This document shows positions 35,882 through 45,851 of a stretch of 64,000 nucleotides of DNA, piece by piece (positions within the stretch are counted from its first letter, which is position 1; each line of letters starts with the position of its first letter). Below the pieces are notes generated by a model, which did no database searches, was not told the DNA's origin, and saw only the letters and a list, made by a program, of their open reading frames with translations. Source of the stretch: Sphingosinicella sp. CPCC 101087 (lineage in GTDB: Bacteria; Pseudomonadota; Alphaproteobacteria; Sphingomonadales; Sphingomonadaceae); the NCBI RefSeq assembly GCF_004151485.1, contig NZ_SBFF01000002.1:124001-188000 (forward strand). The letters run 5' to 3'. The position numbers were made by a program, and so were the translations under genes.

Positions 35882-37327
35882 ATGATCGAAGAACTCCAGC
35901 ACCGTATCGAGCAGCTCCGCGCGCAAATGCGTCCGCTCGAGCCGGACGGCGGCGCGCGCGAGGCGCTAGGCCACGGCGCCCTGAGCCATGCCTTGGCCTA
36001 TCTCGACCAGGTCCCCGACGCGCCGAGCAATCGTCCATGGGGCGAAGTCTTCGCGCACCGCCTGGACCCCGAATTTCCGGAGGAGGGGCGGGATCCCGCC
36101 GCGGTGCTCGATTATATCGCGACCTGCGTGGACCGGCCCGGCTTCGCCACCACCTCGCCGCGCTTCATGGCCTATATACCCGGCGGCGGCCTGTTCCACT
36201 CGGCGCTCGGCGACCTTCTGGCGGCGGTCTCGAACAAATATTCCGGCTTCGCCTCGGCCAGCCCCGGTGCGGTGCGGCTCGAAAATGCCACGACCGCCTG
36301 GCTGGCCGGCGTCATCGGCTATCCGGAAGGCGCGGCGGGAACGCTCACCTCGGGCGGAAGCCTGGCCAACCTCACCGCGATCGTCGCAGCGCGCGACGCG
36401 CGCGATTCCGACGGGGGAGGTGCGGTCTACACCACGCGCTTCGCCCATCATTGCGTCGACAAGGCCCTGCACATTGCGGGGCGGGGCCGTGCGCCGCGCC
36501 GGCAGATCGCGACCGACGCGCGCTACCGAATGTCGGTCGAGGCGCTGGAGGAAGCGCTCGAGCGGGACCGCGCCGAAGGTATCCGGCCTTGGCTCGTCGT
36601 CGCCTCGGCAGGGACCATCGACTCCGGCGCTGTCGATCCGCTTGCCGACATTGCCCATCTGTGCCGCCGGCACGGCGTGTGGCTGCATGTCGACGGCGCC
36701 TATGGCGGCCTGTTCGCGCTCTGCCCCGAAGGCCGCGAGACTCTGACCGGGATCGAACTTGCCGACAGCGTCGCCCTCGACCCCCACAAGACGCTGTTCC
36801 TCCCCTACGGGACGGGCGCGGTGCTGGTGCGAAACGGGCGCCACCTGCTCGAATCGTTCAGTGCGAGCGCCGATTACATTCGCCCGCTCGGCGAGAGCGA
36901 AGTTGGGCCTTCCCCCGCCGACCTGTCGCCGGAGCTGACGCGCCATTTCCGGGCGTTGCGCCTGTGGCTGCCGCTCCAGATGGCGGGCGTGGCCGCCTTT
37001 CGCGCGGCCCAGGCCGAGAAGCTGTCGCTGGCCCGCTATTTCCATGCGCGGCTGCAAGAAATGGACGGCTTCGATGCCGGCCCACCGCCGGACCTGTCGG
37101 TCGTTGCGTTCCGCTTCCGGCCGCAAAGCGGCGATCCCGACGCGTTCAACGAGCGACTGCTTCGCCACCTGGTGGAAGAGGGACGGGTGATGCTGAGCGG
37201 GACGCGGATCGACGGCCGCTTCACGCTGCGCTGCGCGATCCTCTCCTTCCGCACCCATCTGGAGCATGTCGACGACGCGCTCGAGGCGCTCGCCCGCGGC
37301 GTTGCCCGGGTCCAGGAGAGGGCTTGA
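35882..37327 (+). CDS. Pyridoxal-phosphate dependent decarboxylase (group II)
   Basis: A 481-residue enzyme of the aromatic-L-amino-acid/glutamate/diaminobutyrate decarboxylase fold. TSGGSLANLTAIVAAR binds the cofactor phosphate, HVDGAYGG holds the Asp that pairs with the pyridine nitrogen, and ALDPHKTLFLPYGTGAVLVR carries the Schiff-base Lys303. FMAYIPGGGLFHSALGDLLAA near residue 95 also fits the family. The amino-acid substrate is not evident. It is a stand-alone gene. Confidence 0.88.
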   Translation: MIEELQHRIEQLRAQMRPLEPDGGAREALGHGALSHALAYLDQVPDAPSNRPWGEVFAHRLDPEFPEEGRDPAAVLDYIATCVDRPGFATTSPRFMAYIPGGGLFHSALGDLLAAVSNKYSGFASASPGAVRLENATTAWLAGVIGYPEGAAGTLTSGGSLANLTAIVAARDARDSDGGGAVYTTRFAHHCVDKALHIAGRGRAPRRQIATDARYRMSVEALEEALERDRAEGIRPWLVVASAGTIDSGAVDPLADIAHLCRRHGVWLHVDGAYGGLFALCPEGRETLTGIELADSVALDPHKTLFLPYGTGAVLVRNGRHLLESFSASADYIRPLGESEVGPSPADLSPELTRHFRALRLWLPLQMAGVAAFRAAQAEKLSLARYFHARLQEMDGFDAGPPPDLSVVAFRFRPQSGDPDAFNERLLRHLVEEGRVMLSGTRIDGRFTLRCAILSFRTHLEHVDDALEALARGVARVQERA

Positions 37328-37364
37328 GTCGCCCAGCATCGCGGAACGAAGCTGCAGCGCTTCG

Positions 37365-38069
37365 TCACGGCCGTTTCGGTATCTCCAGGCCGCGCTGCAC
37401 GGCCGGGCGCGCCAGTCCGCGCGCGAGCCAGGCCGAGACATATTCATAATGGTCGAAATCGACGAGCTCGCGTGCTTCGTAGAAGGTGATGAGGTTGCGA
37501 ACCCAGCCGAGCAGGGAGATGTCGGCGATCGTATATTCGTCGCCCATCATCCAGGTCCGGCCCGCGAGCCGGATGTCCAGAACTTCCAGCAGCCGCCTCG
37601 ATTCGGCGACATAGCGTTCGAGCGGTCTCTTGTCGGCAAGCTCGCGCCCGGCGAACTTGTGGAAATAGCCGACCTGCCCGAACATCGGCCCGACCCCGCC
37701 GACTTGAAAGAAGACCCATTGCAGCGTTTCGTAGCGTTGAGCGGGGTCGGCGGGCGCCAGCCTTCCGGTCTTGTCCGCGAGGTAGAGGAGGATCGCGCCC
37801 GATTCGAACAGGCCGATCGGCTCCCCGCCTGGCCCGTCCGGGTCGATGATCGCCGGAATTTTGCCGTTCGGGTTCAATGACAGGAATTCCGGAGTCTTCT
37901 GGTCGTCCTTGCCGAAATCGACGAGGTGCGCCTCGTAGGGAAGGCCGATCTCCTCGAGCATGATCGAGACCTTCACGCCGTTGGGCGTGTTCAGCGAATA
38001 AAGCTGGAGGCGATCGGGATGGGTTGCCGGCCAGCGCCGGGTGATCGGGAAATCGGAGACATCGGTCAT
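37365..38069 (-). CDS. Glutathione S-transferase, Nu-class (YfcG/YghU-like)
   Basis: The 234-residue protein has an N-terminal thioredoxin-like domain with LQLYSLNTPNGVKVSIMLEE, where the Thr/Asn pair replaces the usual catalytic Tyr, Ser or Cys, as in Nu-class enzymes with disulfide reductase activity. NPNGKIPAIIDPD and LFESGAILLYLADKTGRL contribute the glutathione site. The helical C-terminal domain contains the N-capping segment EYTIADISLLGWV. It is probably cytoplasmic with a redox role. Confidence 0.9.
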   Translation of the reverse strand: MTDVSDFPITRRWPATHPDRLQLYSLNTPNGVKVSIMLEEIGLPYEAHLVDFGKDDQKTPEFLSLNPNGKIPAIIDPDGPGGEPIGLFESGAILLYLADKTGRLAPADPAQRYETLQWVFFQVGGVGPMFGQVGYFHKFAGRELADKRPLERYVAESRRLLEVLDIRLAGRTWMMGDEYTIADISLLGWVRNLITFYEARELVDFDHYEYVSAWLARGLARPAVQRGLEIPKRP

Positions 38070-38233
38070 GCGGCTATCTCCTGCGAGCGTGGCGGGTAGA
38101 TAGCGCCCACGCGCCGGGAAAAAAGGCGGGCGGGCGACGCCAGTCCCGCGCGCATCTTACCCTTTACCTTCCAGGTAATCGCAACGCTTCCCGCCAAGGT
38201 CTAGGAATTGCCCCGATGGACAAGGAGGCGAAG

Positions 38234-39151
38234 ATGAACAGGCGGACACTTCTCGGCATGGCGGCAGCGGGCGCAGGGGTCCTCGCCGGGACGGGGGCGG
38301 CGGTCGCAGCGGCCCAGCCGCGTCCCGAAAGGCCGCGCCCGCCCGACCAGGTCAGTGCGCGCGACGGAACGCGCCTGTTCGTGCGCGACTGGGGCGACGG
38401 GGCGCCGGTGCTGTTCCTCGCCGGGTGGACCCTGCCTTCGGATTTCTGGGGGTATCAGATGGCGGCCCTGCAGGCGCAGGGGCTGCGCTGCATCGCCTAC
38501 GACCGGCGCGGGCACGGGCAGTCGTCGGATCCGGGCGGCGGCTACGACCATGATACGCTCGCCGACGATCTCGCCGCAGTGATCGAGCAAAGAGGACTGA
38601 GCGGCGTGACCCTCGTCGGCCATTCGATGGCGAGCGGCGAGATCGCGCGCTACGTCGCTCGGCACGGCACCGGCCGGATCGCGCGCATCGCCCTGGTCGG
38701 GCCTACCACCCCCTTCCTGGTGCAGACGCCGGACAACCCGGCCGGCTTGCCGCGCGAAGTCATGGCCGCGTCGCGCGCCGCGATCGCCCGCGACTTTCCG
38801 GGGCAGATCGGTTCCCAGATCGGACCCTTCTTTACCGCGCAGACCTCACCGGACATGGTCGCCTGGGTGAAGGCGATGATGCTGCGCACTTCGCTGCAGG
38901 CGGTCATCGAATGCGCCCGCGCGCTGCAGGAGACCGATTTCCGTCGCGACCTGCCGCGGATCGACGTCCCGGCGCTGATCGTTCATGGCGACGTGGATCG
39001 CTCGGCCCCGCTCGACCTGACCGGACGGCCCACGGCGGAGCTGATCCCAGGCGCGCGGCTCGTCGTGGTCGAGGGTGGGCCGCACGGCTTGCCGGTCACC
39101 CATGTCGAGCGGTTGAACGCGGAATTGCTCCGCTTCGTGCGTCCAGCCTGA
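38234..39151 (+). CDS. Exported alpha/beta hydrolase, non-heme chloroperoxidase/esterase-like
   Basis: A 305-residue protein. The ATG at 38234 follows AAGGAGG by five bases; a more upstream ATG at 38216 would include that site. The N-terminus has NRRTLLGMAAAGAGVLAG, a Tat-like signal. The catalytic triad can be read as Ser in VGHSMASG, Asp in HGDVDRSAP and His in GGPHGLPVTH. AYDRRGHGQS is typical of the arylesterase/perhydrolase group. The substrate is unknown. A second exported alpha/beta hydrolase lies on the other side of purB. Confidence 0.85.
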   Translation: MNRRTLLGMAAAGAGVLAGTGAAVAAAQPRPERPRPPDQVSARDGTRLFVRDWGDGAPVLFLAGWTLPSDFWGYQMAALQAQGLRCIAYDRRGHGQSSDPGGGYDHDTLADDLAAVIEQRGLSGVTLVGHSMASGEIARYVARHGTGRIARIALVGPTTPFLVQTPDNPAGLPREVMAASRAAIARDFPGQIGSQIGPFFTAQTSPDMVAWVKAMMLRTSLQAVIECARALQETDFRRDLPRIDVPALIVHGDVDRSAPLDLTGRPTAELIPGARLVVVEGGPHGLPVTHVERLNAELLRFVRPA

Positions 39152-39153
39152 GA

Positions 39154-40473
39154 TCAGGCGGGCCGGCCGAACACGCGCTCGAAGATCAGGTCGACATTCT
39201 TGAAGTGGTAATCGAGGTCGAATTCGGCCTCGATCCGCTCCGGCGCAAGCAAGGCGGTGACCTCCGGATCGGACTTGAGCAGCTCGAGCAGCGACAGCGC
39301 CCCGTCCGATTCCCAGACCTTCATCGCGTTGCGCTGGACCAGCCGATAGCTGTCCTCGCGGCTGGCGCCGGCCTGGGTCAGAGCGAGCAGCACCCGCTGC
39401 GAGTGGACGAGGCCGCCCATGCGGTCGAGATTCTTCCGCATCCGCTCGGGATAGACGACGAGCTTGTCCATCACCTGGGTGAGGCGGGCGAGAGCGAAGT
39501 CGAGGGTGATGGTCGCGTCCGGGCCGATGAAGCGCTCGACTGAGCTGTGGCTGATGTCGCGCTCGTGCCAGAGCGCGACATTCTCCAGCGCCGGCATGGC
39601 GTAGCCGCGGACCATCCGGGCGAGGCCGGTGAGATTCTCGGTCAGCACCGGATTGCGCTTGTGCGGCATGGCCGAGCTGCCCTTCTGGCCGGGCGAGAAA
39701 TATTCCTCGGCCTCCAGCACCTCGGTGCGCTGGAGGTGCCGGACCTCGGTCGCCAGCCGCTCGATCGACGAGGCGACCACCGCCAGCGTCGCGAAATAGC
39801 CCGCGTGGCGGTCGCGCGGGATGACCTGGGTGGAGATGGGCTCGATGTCGAGCCCGAGCTTTGCGGCGACATGCGCCTCGACCCGCGGATCGACATTGGC
39901 GAAGGTTCCGACCGCGCCCGAAATCGCGCAGGTGGCGACGTCGGCGCAGGCCTCGGCCAGGCGGCTTCGGTTGCGGCGGAACTCCGCATAGGCCTGGGCC
40001 AGCTTGAGTCCGAAGGTGACCGGCTCGGCATGGATTCCGTGGCTGCGGCCGATCGTCGGCGTCAGCTTATGCTCCCGGGCGCGCCGCTCGAGCACCGCCA
40101 GCAAGGCGTCGACATCCTCGACCAGAAGCTCGCCGGCCTGCTTCAGCTGGACCGCGAGGCAGGTGTCGAGCACGTCGGAGCTGGTCATGCCCTGGTGGAG
40201 GAAGCGCGCTTCCGGCCCGACCTGCTCGGCGACCCAGGTGAGGAAGGCGATGACGTCGTGCTTCACGACCGCCTCGATCTCGTCGATCCGCTCGACGTCG
40301 ATCTTCGGTTCGGTCGCCCACCATTCCCATATCTTGCGGGCGCCTTCCTTCGGCACGATGCCGAGCTCGGCCATGGCGTCCAGCGCATGGGCCTCGATCT
40401 CGAACCAGATCCGGTAGCGGTTTTCAGGCTCCCAGATGGCGGTCATCCGGGGCCGGGCGTAGCGGGGAACCAT
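39154..40473 (-). CDS. purB: Adenylosuccinate lyase
   Basis: A 439-residue enzyme of the fumarase/aspartase superfamily acting twice in purine synthesis (SAICAR and adenylosuccinate cleavage). The opening MVPRYARPRMTAIWEPENRYRIW is typical. FLHQGMTSSDVLDTC, GRSHGIHAEPVTFG and the signature loop GSSAMPHKRNPVLTEN are clear. ATG 40473 is preferred over an in-frame start at 40509. It is convergent with the upstream hydrolase gene, with two bases between their stops. Confidence 0.96.
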   Translation of the reverse strand: MVPRYARPRMTAIWEPENRYRIWFEIEAHALDAMAELGIVPKEGARKIWEWWATEPKIDVERIDEIEAVVKHDVIAFLTWVAEQVGPEARFLHQGMTSSDVLDTCLAVQLKQAGELLVEDVDALLAVLERRAREHKLTPTIGRSHGIHAEPVTFGLKLAQAYAEFRRNRSRLAEACADVATCAISGAVGTFANVDPRVEAHVAAKLGLDIEPISTQVIPRDRHAGYFATLAVVASSIERLATEVRHLQRTEVLEAEEYFSPGQKGSSAMPHKRNPVLTENLTGLARMVRGYAMPALENVALWHERDISHSSVERFIGPDATITLDFALARLTQVMDKLVVYPERMRKNLDRMGGLVHSQRVLLALTQAGASREDSYRLVQRNAMKVWESDGALSLLELLKSDPEVTALLAPERIEAEFDLDYHFKNVDLIFERVFGRPA

Positions 40474-40569
40474 GACGCGGCCTTTATGGGGACGGGGGAG
40501 GCGGCGCAACCGCCCTTCCTCGCCGGAAGGGATGGTGCCGACCCATCCAGGCGTCCCGCGGCAGCCGGA

Positions 40570-41508
40570 TCAGCCCGCTGATGTGATCCGCGCCTCCACC
40601 ATGGGTGCGAGCCACTCGCCCCGATCGATGATACCCATGTGCGTGGTGCCCGGCAGGACCGCGAGCTGGGCGTTCGGGATCAGGCGCTTCATCTCGGCGG
40701 CATGCTCGACGCGAGTGAAGTCGTTGTCGCCGATCGCGAGCAAAGTCGGCGCGCGGATGGCGCCGAGCTGTTCGGGCGACCAGCCCTCCCACTGCGCCAG
40801 CATGGCGTTGAGCCTGCCCAGCACCCGCTCGAAGGCCGAGGGATCGGGCGCGACCCTGTCGTAATGCGCCTTCCAGGCCATGAAGTCGGCCTCGGTCGGC
40901 AGCAACGGCACCAGCTCGGCCGACGGCGTATGAGTCGGATTTCGCTGCATGGTCACAAGCTCGGGCAGAAAACCCTCGAGTTGGTACATGGCGCTGATGG
41001 CGGTGAGGCTGGCGACGCGCTCGGGATGCCGCACCGCCACGCCGATCGAGGTCATGCCGCCCAGGCTGTGGCCGACGAAATGAGCGCGCTGGACCCCGAG
41101 GTGCGCCAACACGCCTGCCGCGTCGTCGGCGAGCCGCTCGACGGTGATCGGGCCCGGACGGTCGCCGGTGTGGGCATGACCCTGCAGCTCCAACGCGATC
41201 GCCGGCGCTTTCGCCGCGAGCAGTCGCAACAGGCTGCGCCCGGCAAAGGCGGTCTCGATCGCCATCATCCCCCCATGAATCAGCACCGTCGGCGTGACGC
41301 CGGGTGCGAGCGGCCCGCCGTGGATCTCATAATAGACGTTCAATCCGTCCACCGGCGCATAGCCGCTGACCGGCGTCCTCGACGGCGTCGGCTGCATGGC
41401 ACTTCCTTGCACGCTCAGGGCCAATCCCGCGGCCGCCGCGCCGGCACCGAGCACGGTGCGCCGGCTGATGCCGGGGTGATCATGTCGGGTCGACTGGGTG
41501 ATGGTCAT
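40570..41508 (-). CDS. Exported alpha/beta hydrolase
   Basis: A 312-residue protein with a Tat-type signal (SRRTVLGAGAAAAGLALS, about residues 15-32). The mature hydrolase has LIHGGMMAIE near the oxyanion hole, the elbow GHSLGGMTS with the nucleophile Ser, Asp in IGDNDFTRVEH, and a His in PGTTHMGI. It is related to epoxide hydrolase and haloperoxidase-like serine hydrolases. The substrate is unknown. It lies beyond purB from the similar exported hydrolase at 38234 but is too divergent to be a recent duplicate. Confidence 0.84.
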   Translation of the reverse strand: MTITQSTRHDHPGISRRTVLGAGAAAAGLALSVQGSAMQPTPSRTPVSGYAPVDGLNVYYEIHGGPLAPGVTPTVLIHGGMMAIETAFAGRSLLRLLAAKAPAIALELQGHAHTGDRPGPITVERLADDAAGVLAHLGVQRAHFVGHSLGGMTSIGVAVRHPERVASLTAISAMYQLEGFLPELVTMQRNPTHTPSAELVPLLPTEADFMAWKAHYDRVAPDPSAFERVLGRLNAMLAQWEGWSPEQLGAIRAPTLLAIGDNDFTRVEHAAEMKRLIPNAQLAVLPGTTHMGIIDRGEWLAPMVEARITSAG

Positions 41509-41675
41509 GACGGTCTCCTCTGCTTCACCGCTCCAGGACGACAGACGAGGGCCCGATCCGACACCATCCGGCGGACACCCGGAATTTTTTTCGCCGTGCT
41601 GTCGTCCGATGTGATTGCGCCCGCGGTCGTGCGTGCTCGGCCCCCGACGATATGTTCACGATCAGGCGGCGGTCG

Positions 41676-42557
41676 TCAGATCACCCCCATCGCCCTTAGG
41701 CTCGAATGGCCCTTCGCGCCGATGATGACATGGTCGTGCAATGTGATCCTGAGGTGCCGGCCCGCTTCGGCGAGATCGCGGGTGAGGCGGATGTCCTGCT
41801 GGCTGGGCGTGGGATCGCCGCTCGGATGGTTGTGGACGATGATGATCGCGGTGGCGTGGCAATCGAGCGCCCGACGCATGATCTCGCGGATATAGACGGC
41901 CGATTCGTCGACCGATCCCTCCCACATCGGTTCGTCACGGATGAGCAAGTTCTTCGAATTGAGGAATAGCACGCGCACGCGCTCGATCGCCTCATGCGCC
42001 ATATCGGCGTGGAGATAGTCGAGCAGGGCCTGCCAGGAGCCGAGCACCGGCCGATCCTTCACCTGTTCCTTGAGCAGGCGCAACGCCGAGGCCTGAACGA
42101 TCTTGAGCGCGGCGACCGCCGATTCGCTCAGGGCGCCGACCCGCACGAGCGCCCCGGCGTCCGCGGCGAGGAGAGCGCCGAAGCCGCCGAACCGATCGAG
42201 AAGCGTCTTCGCGAGCGGCTTGGTGTCGCGGCGAGGGATTGCGAGCGCGAGCAGATATTCGACCAGCTCATGATCGAGCAGGGCGTCGGGGCCGCCTTCG
42301 ATCAGCCGCTGGCGCAGGCGCGTGCGGTGCCCCTTGCCATGGTGCCGTGCCTCGGGCGCGAGGCGATCGGGAATGGCTTCCGAAAGTTCGAACGGGCGTG
42401 GGTCGAGGCCGGGGAGGGGAGCTTCGCCGACGTGATCGCCACGCGGTTCCGGCCAGCCGTTCGGCCGGCTATCGGGTGCAGGATCATCCACCGTCGGGCT
42501 CCGGTTCAAGCGAGCATGGCCATTCGGAACAAATGTTGAACACAAGGCGGCGTTCAT
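41676..42557 (-). CDS. radC: RadC family protein (JAB1/MPN domain)
   Basis: Up to 293 residues from an ATG at 42557; the start is uncertain because no good ribosome binding site precedes it. An N-terminal helical region with GHRTRLRQRLIEGGPDALLDHELVEYLLALAIPRRDTKPLA matches RadC proteins in separate parts. The C-terminal JAMM metal motif is intact in IIIVHNHPSGDPTPSQQD. The family was named for DNA repair but its activity is unproven; the JAMM motif suggests a metal-dependent hydrolase. Confidence 0.88.
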   Translation of the reverse strand: MNAALCSTFVPNGHARLNRSPTVDDPAPDSRPNGWPEPRGDHVGEAPLPGLDPRPFELSEAIPDRLAPEARHHGKGHRTRLRQRLIEGGPDALLDHELVEYLLALAIPRRDTKPLAKTLLDRFGGFGALLAADAGALVRVGALSESAVAALKIVQASALRLLKEQVKDRPVLGSWQALLDYLHADMAHEAIERVRVLFLNSKNLLIRDEPMWEGSVDESAVYIREIMRRALDCHATAIIIVHNHPSGDPTPSQQDIRLTRDLAEAGRHLRITLHDHVIIGAKGHSSLRAMGVI

Positions 42558-42677
42558 TTCAAGTGTTCTGTTGATCGCCGCGAGCGCCTTTCGCAGGCGA
42601 GGCCCAACCGCTACGCCTCGCATGTTCGTGACGGCGGCGGAACGCGGCTTGATGAAGGTTGGGCGGAAGCGAGACTG

Positions 42678-45600
42678 GTGGACGAGCAGGAAATCGAGAC
42701 GGTGAAGCGCCGCCCACGGCTGCGCCGGTGGCGGGTCGCGCTCGCCATCATCCTCGTGCTGCTCGTCGGCGGCCTCATCGTCCTGTGGGCAATGCGAGTG
42801 CGCCTCGCCACTACCTATATCGACCGGGAGCTGGAGCGCCGCGGCGTCGAGGCGAGCTACGACATCGGGCGAATCGGCTTCGGCACCCAGGTGCTCGAGA
42901 ATCTGGTGATCGGCGATCCGAGCCGACCCGACGCCGTCGCCCGCCGCGTCGAGGTGCAGATCCTGATCGGGGTCACGGGTCCGAGAGTGGGGCTGATCAC
43001 GGCGCGCGGCGTGCGGATGGTCGGCCGGATCCGCGATGGACGGCTGACCCTGGGCGAAATCGACCGGCTGCTGCCGCCGCCGAGCGGCCTGCCGTTCCGA
43101 CTGCCCGACCAGAGGGTCGACATCGCGGACGCGGCGATCGCGCTCGAAACGCCGGCCGGGCCGGTGGCCGTGGGCGTGGAGGGACAAGGCAATCTGGCGG
43201 ACGGGTTCCGCGGACGCCTCGCTTTCGTTTCACCGCAGCTCGCCGTCGGCGAATGCACGATCGCTCGACCTCGCGCGAACGTTGCCGTCAGCGTCGCGGA
43301 TCTTCGTCCCCGCTTCGTTGGGCCAATGGCGCTCGAAGCGGTCAATTGCGGCACGGATCTCGCCATCGAGCGGCCGCTCTTCGCCCTCGATGCCACGTTC
43401 GCTCCGGCGCTCGACAGCTGGCGCGGCGAGACGGCGGTCCGCGCCGCACGGTTCGAGGCCGGGGCCCAGCGCCTCGCCGGACTGGAAGGGCGGGTGAGCT
43501 TCGCCGGCAATGCCCGCAATACCCAGGGACAAGTCGACGTCCGGTCAGCAGCGGCCGCGATCGATGTCTTTGCCGCCCGGCGTACCGGATTCGCCGGCCG
43601 TTATGCCGTCTCGTCGAGCGGCGACCTGAAGTTGAGTGGCGACGCCAGGGTCCAGGGCCTGACCCTCGCGGGCGCCTCGGCCGCGGCGCTCACCGGAATG
43701 CTGCGTTCGGCCGAGGGGACGCCGGTCGGCCCGATCGGATCGGCTTTGGCCGGCGCGCTCGACCGTGCCGTTCGCGGCGGCGGAGAGGCCTCGGCGGGCG
43801 TCCGCCTGGTCAATGGCGACGGCTTCGGTGCGGTACGGATCGAGCGGCTTCGGTTCGCGGCGGACAGCGGTCTGGCGCTTCGATCGGCGGGCGGGAAGGG
43901 GCTGACCTATTACTGGCCGGGCGGCGTCCTTGGCGTCGACGGCGAATATGCGCTTTCGGGCGGCGGCTTTCCGGATGCCCGGCTGAGCCTGCGCCAAGCG
44001 CGTGCCGGAGCCGCGCTCGAAGGAATCGCGCGCATCGCGCCGATGGCAGCGGGCGAGGCGCGGCTCGCGCTCGGCGAGATCCGGTTCGCCGCTGCGCCGG
44101 ACGGGATAAGCCGGTTCGAGACCGCGGTTCGGCTGGACGGTCCGCTGGGCGATGGCCGGGTGACCGGGCTGACGGTGCCGGTGCGCGGCCGCTTCGGACG
44201 CGGCGGGCTGGCGATCGGCGAGAGCTGCGTGACTGCGGCTTTCCGGACGCTCGAGATTGCGGGCCTGAGGATCGGGCCCACTCGCCTGCCGCTCTGCCCC
44301 ACCGGACGGGCCCTGGTGTGGCAGGCGCCGGGCGGGCCCCTGCAGGCCGGTGCGGCGCTGCGCGGACCGCGGCTCGCCGGGCGGCTCGGCGAATCGCCCG
44401 TCACGCTGGCCTCCGAAGGCGTCCGAATCGATCTCGACGGATTTGCGGCGTCGGCCGTGGCGGTGCGGCTCGGCGCGACCGAAGCGACCAGTCGGCTCGA
44501 TCTTGCGAGCCTGAGCGGGCGCTTCACAAGCGGCGGTGTCGCCGGGACGTTCGAGGGCGCGGCGGGGAAGCTCGTCAACGTCCCGCTGCTGATCGGCGAG
44601 GGCGCCGGGCGCTGGCAGTTCGCGGGCGGGAACCTGCTGCTCGAAGGCGGCCTTCAGGTCGCCGACGAGCAGGTTCCGCCGCGTTTTCATCCACTGACGA
44701 GCGACGATTTCCGCCTGACGCTGGAGGACAGCCGGATCCATGCCGTCGGCTGGCTCAGCCATCCGGCGAGCGGCACGCGGGTGTCCCGCGCCACGATCGA
44801 CCATCATCTCGGCACCGGGGCCGGCGAGGCCGTGCTCGACGTTCCGGGGCTGGCGTTCGGCGAGGGGTTCCAGCCCGATACGCTCACGCCGCTCACCGTC
44901 GGGATCGTCGCCCTGGTCGAGGGCAACGTCACGGGTCGCGGCCGGATTGCCTGGGACGAGGCCGGCGTGCGCAGCACCGGCACTTTCAGCACCGCCGGGA
45001 TGAACCTGGCGGCGCCGTTCGGGCCGGTCGAGGGGCTGGACACGACGGTCGAGTTCACCGACCTGCTCGGCTTGGTCAGTGCGCCGGGGCAGGTGGCCGA
45101 GGTCGATATCGTCCGCAGCGGCGTCGACGTCTATGACGGTCGCCTGAGCTACCAGCTCCTGCCCAACTACAATGTCGCCATCGAGGCCGGCCACTGGCCG
45201 TTCGCCGGCGGCGAGCTGCACCTGGAGCCGACCGTGCTCGACTTCAGCCAGCCGGCGACCAAATATCTGACGTTCAGGGTAGTCGGGCTCGATGCCGCCG
45301 CCTTCGTGCAGCAGATGGAGTTCAGCAACATTGCCGCCACCGGCACGTTCGACGGCGTGATCCCGATGCAGTTCGACACGCGCGGCGGCCGGATCGTCGG
45401 CGGACGGATGAGCGCGCGGGCGGCCGGCGGGACCTTGTCCTATGTCGGCGAGCTCACCGACCGCGATCTCGGGGCCTATGGAATCCTGGCATTCAACGCC
45501 TTGAAGTCCCTGCGCTACAGCCGCTTCGACCTTACCCTCGACGGCGCGCTCGACGGCGAGTTCATCACCGTCATCGACCTGGACGGGATCGCGCGTGATC

Positions 45601-45851
45601 CGACGATGACGACGGTGCCCTCGGGCGGCGGCCTGCCCGGCCTGGTCGTCGGGCGGGTTTTCAGGCAGCTCGCCCAGATACCCTTCGAGTTCAATATCCG
45701 GATCCAGGGCCAGTTCCGCGCCCTGATGGCGACCGCGCGTTCGTTCAGCGACCCGACTCCCCTGATCCAGTCGGTCCTCCCGGACATATTGCGGGACCGC
45801 TCCACCACCATCAACGACGTTCAGGATGAAGAAAGCGAGCCCGTGCAATGA
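42678..45851 (+). CDS. YdbH family AsmA-like envelope protein (lipid transport bridge)
   Basis: A 1057-residue protein from a GTG. One transmembrane segment (about residues 22-42, WRVALAIILVLLVGGLIVLW) is followed by a very long beta-rich periplasmic region and the YdbH dicarboxylate-transport-named domain near the C-terminus (AGGTLSYVGELTDRDLG, IPFEFNIRIQGQFRALM). In E. coli YdbH works with TamB and YhdP to move phospholipids to the outer membrane, paired with the lipoprotein YnbE. Both partner genes follow here with 1-4 base overlaps, which supports the same role. Confidence 0.88.
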   Translation: MDEQEIETVKRRPRLRRWRVALAIILVLLVGGLIVLWAMRVRLATTYIDRELERRGVEASYDIGRIGFGTQVLENLVIGDPSRPDAVARRVEVQILIGVTGPRVGLITARGVRMVGRIRDGRLTLGEIDRLLPPPSGLPFRLPDQRVDIADAAIALETPAGPVAVGVEGQGNLADGFRGRLAFVSPQLAVGECTIARPRANVAVSVADLRPRFVGPMALEAVNCGTDLAIERPLFALDATFAPALDSWRGETAVRAARFEAGAQRLAGLEGRVSFAGNARNTQGQVDVRSAAAAIDVFAARRTGFAGRYAVSSSGDLKLSGDARVQGLTLAGASAAALTGMLRSAEGTPVGPIGSALAGALDRAVRGGGEASAGVRLVNGDGFGAVRIERLRFAADSGLALRSAGGKGLTYYWPGGVLGVDGEYALSGGGFPDARLSLRQARAGAALEGIARIAPMAAGEARLALGEIRFAAAPDGISRFETAVRLDGPLGDGRVTGLTVPVRGRFGRGGLAIGESCVTAAFRTLEIAGLRIGPTRLPLCPTGRALVWQAPGGPLQAGAALRGPRLAGRLGESPVTLASEGVRIDLDGFAASAVAVRLGATEATSRLDLASLSGRFTSGGVAGTFEGAAGKLVNVPLLIGEGAGRWQFAGGNLLLEGGLQVADEQVPPRFHPLTSDDFRLTLEDSRIHAVGWLSHPASGTRVSRATIDHHLGTGAGEAVLDVPGLAFGEGFQPDTLTPLTVGIVALVEGNVTGRGRIAWDEAGVRSTGTFSTAGMNLAAPFGPVEGLDTTVEFTDLLGLVSAPGQVAEVDIVRSGVDVYDGRLSYQLLPNYNVAIEAGHWPFAGGELHLEPTVLDFSQPATKYLTFRVVGLDAAAFVQQMEFSNIAATGTFDGVIPMQFDTRGGRIVGGRMSARAAGGTLSYVGELTDRDLGAYGILAFNALKSLRYSRFDLTLDGALDGEFITVIDLDGIARDPTMTTVPSGGGLPGLVVGRVFRQLAQIPFEFNIRIQGQFRALMATARSFSDPTPLIQSVLPDILRDRSTTINDVQDEESEPVQ

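Noticed and set aside
35516..35926. 136-codon minus-strand frame in the intergenic gap
   Set aside because: No start signal and no recognisable sequence.
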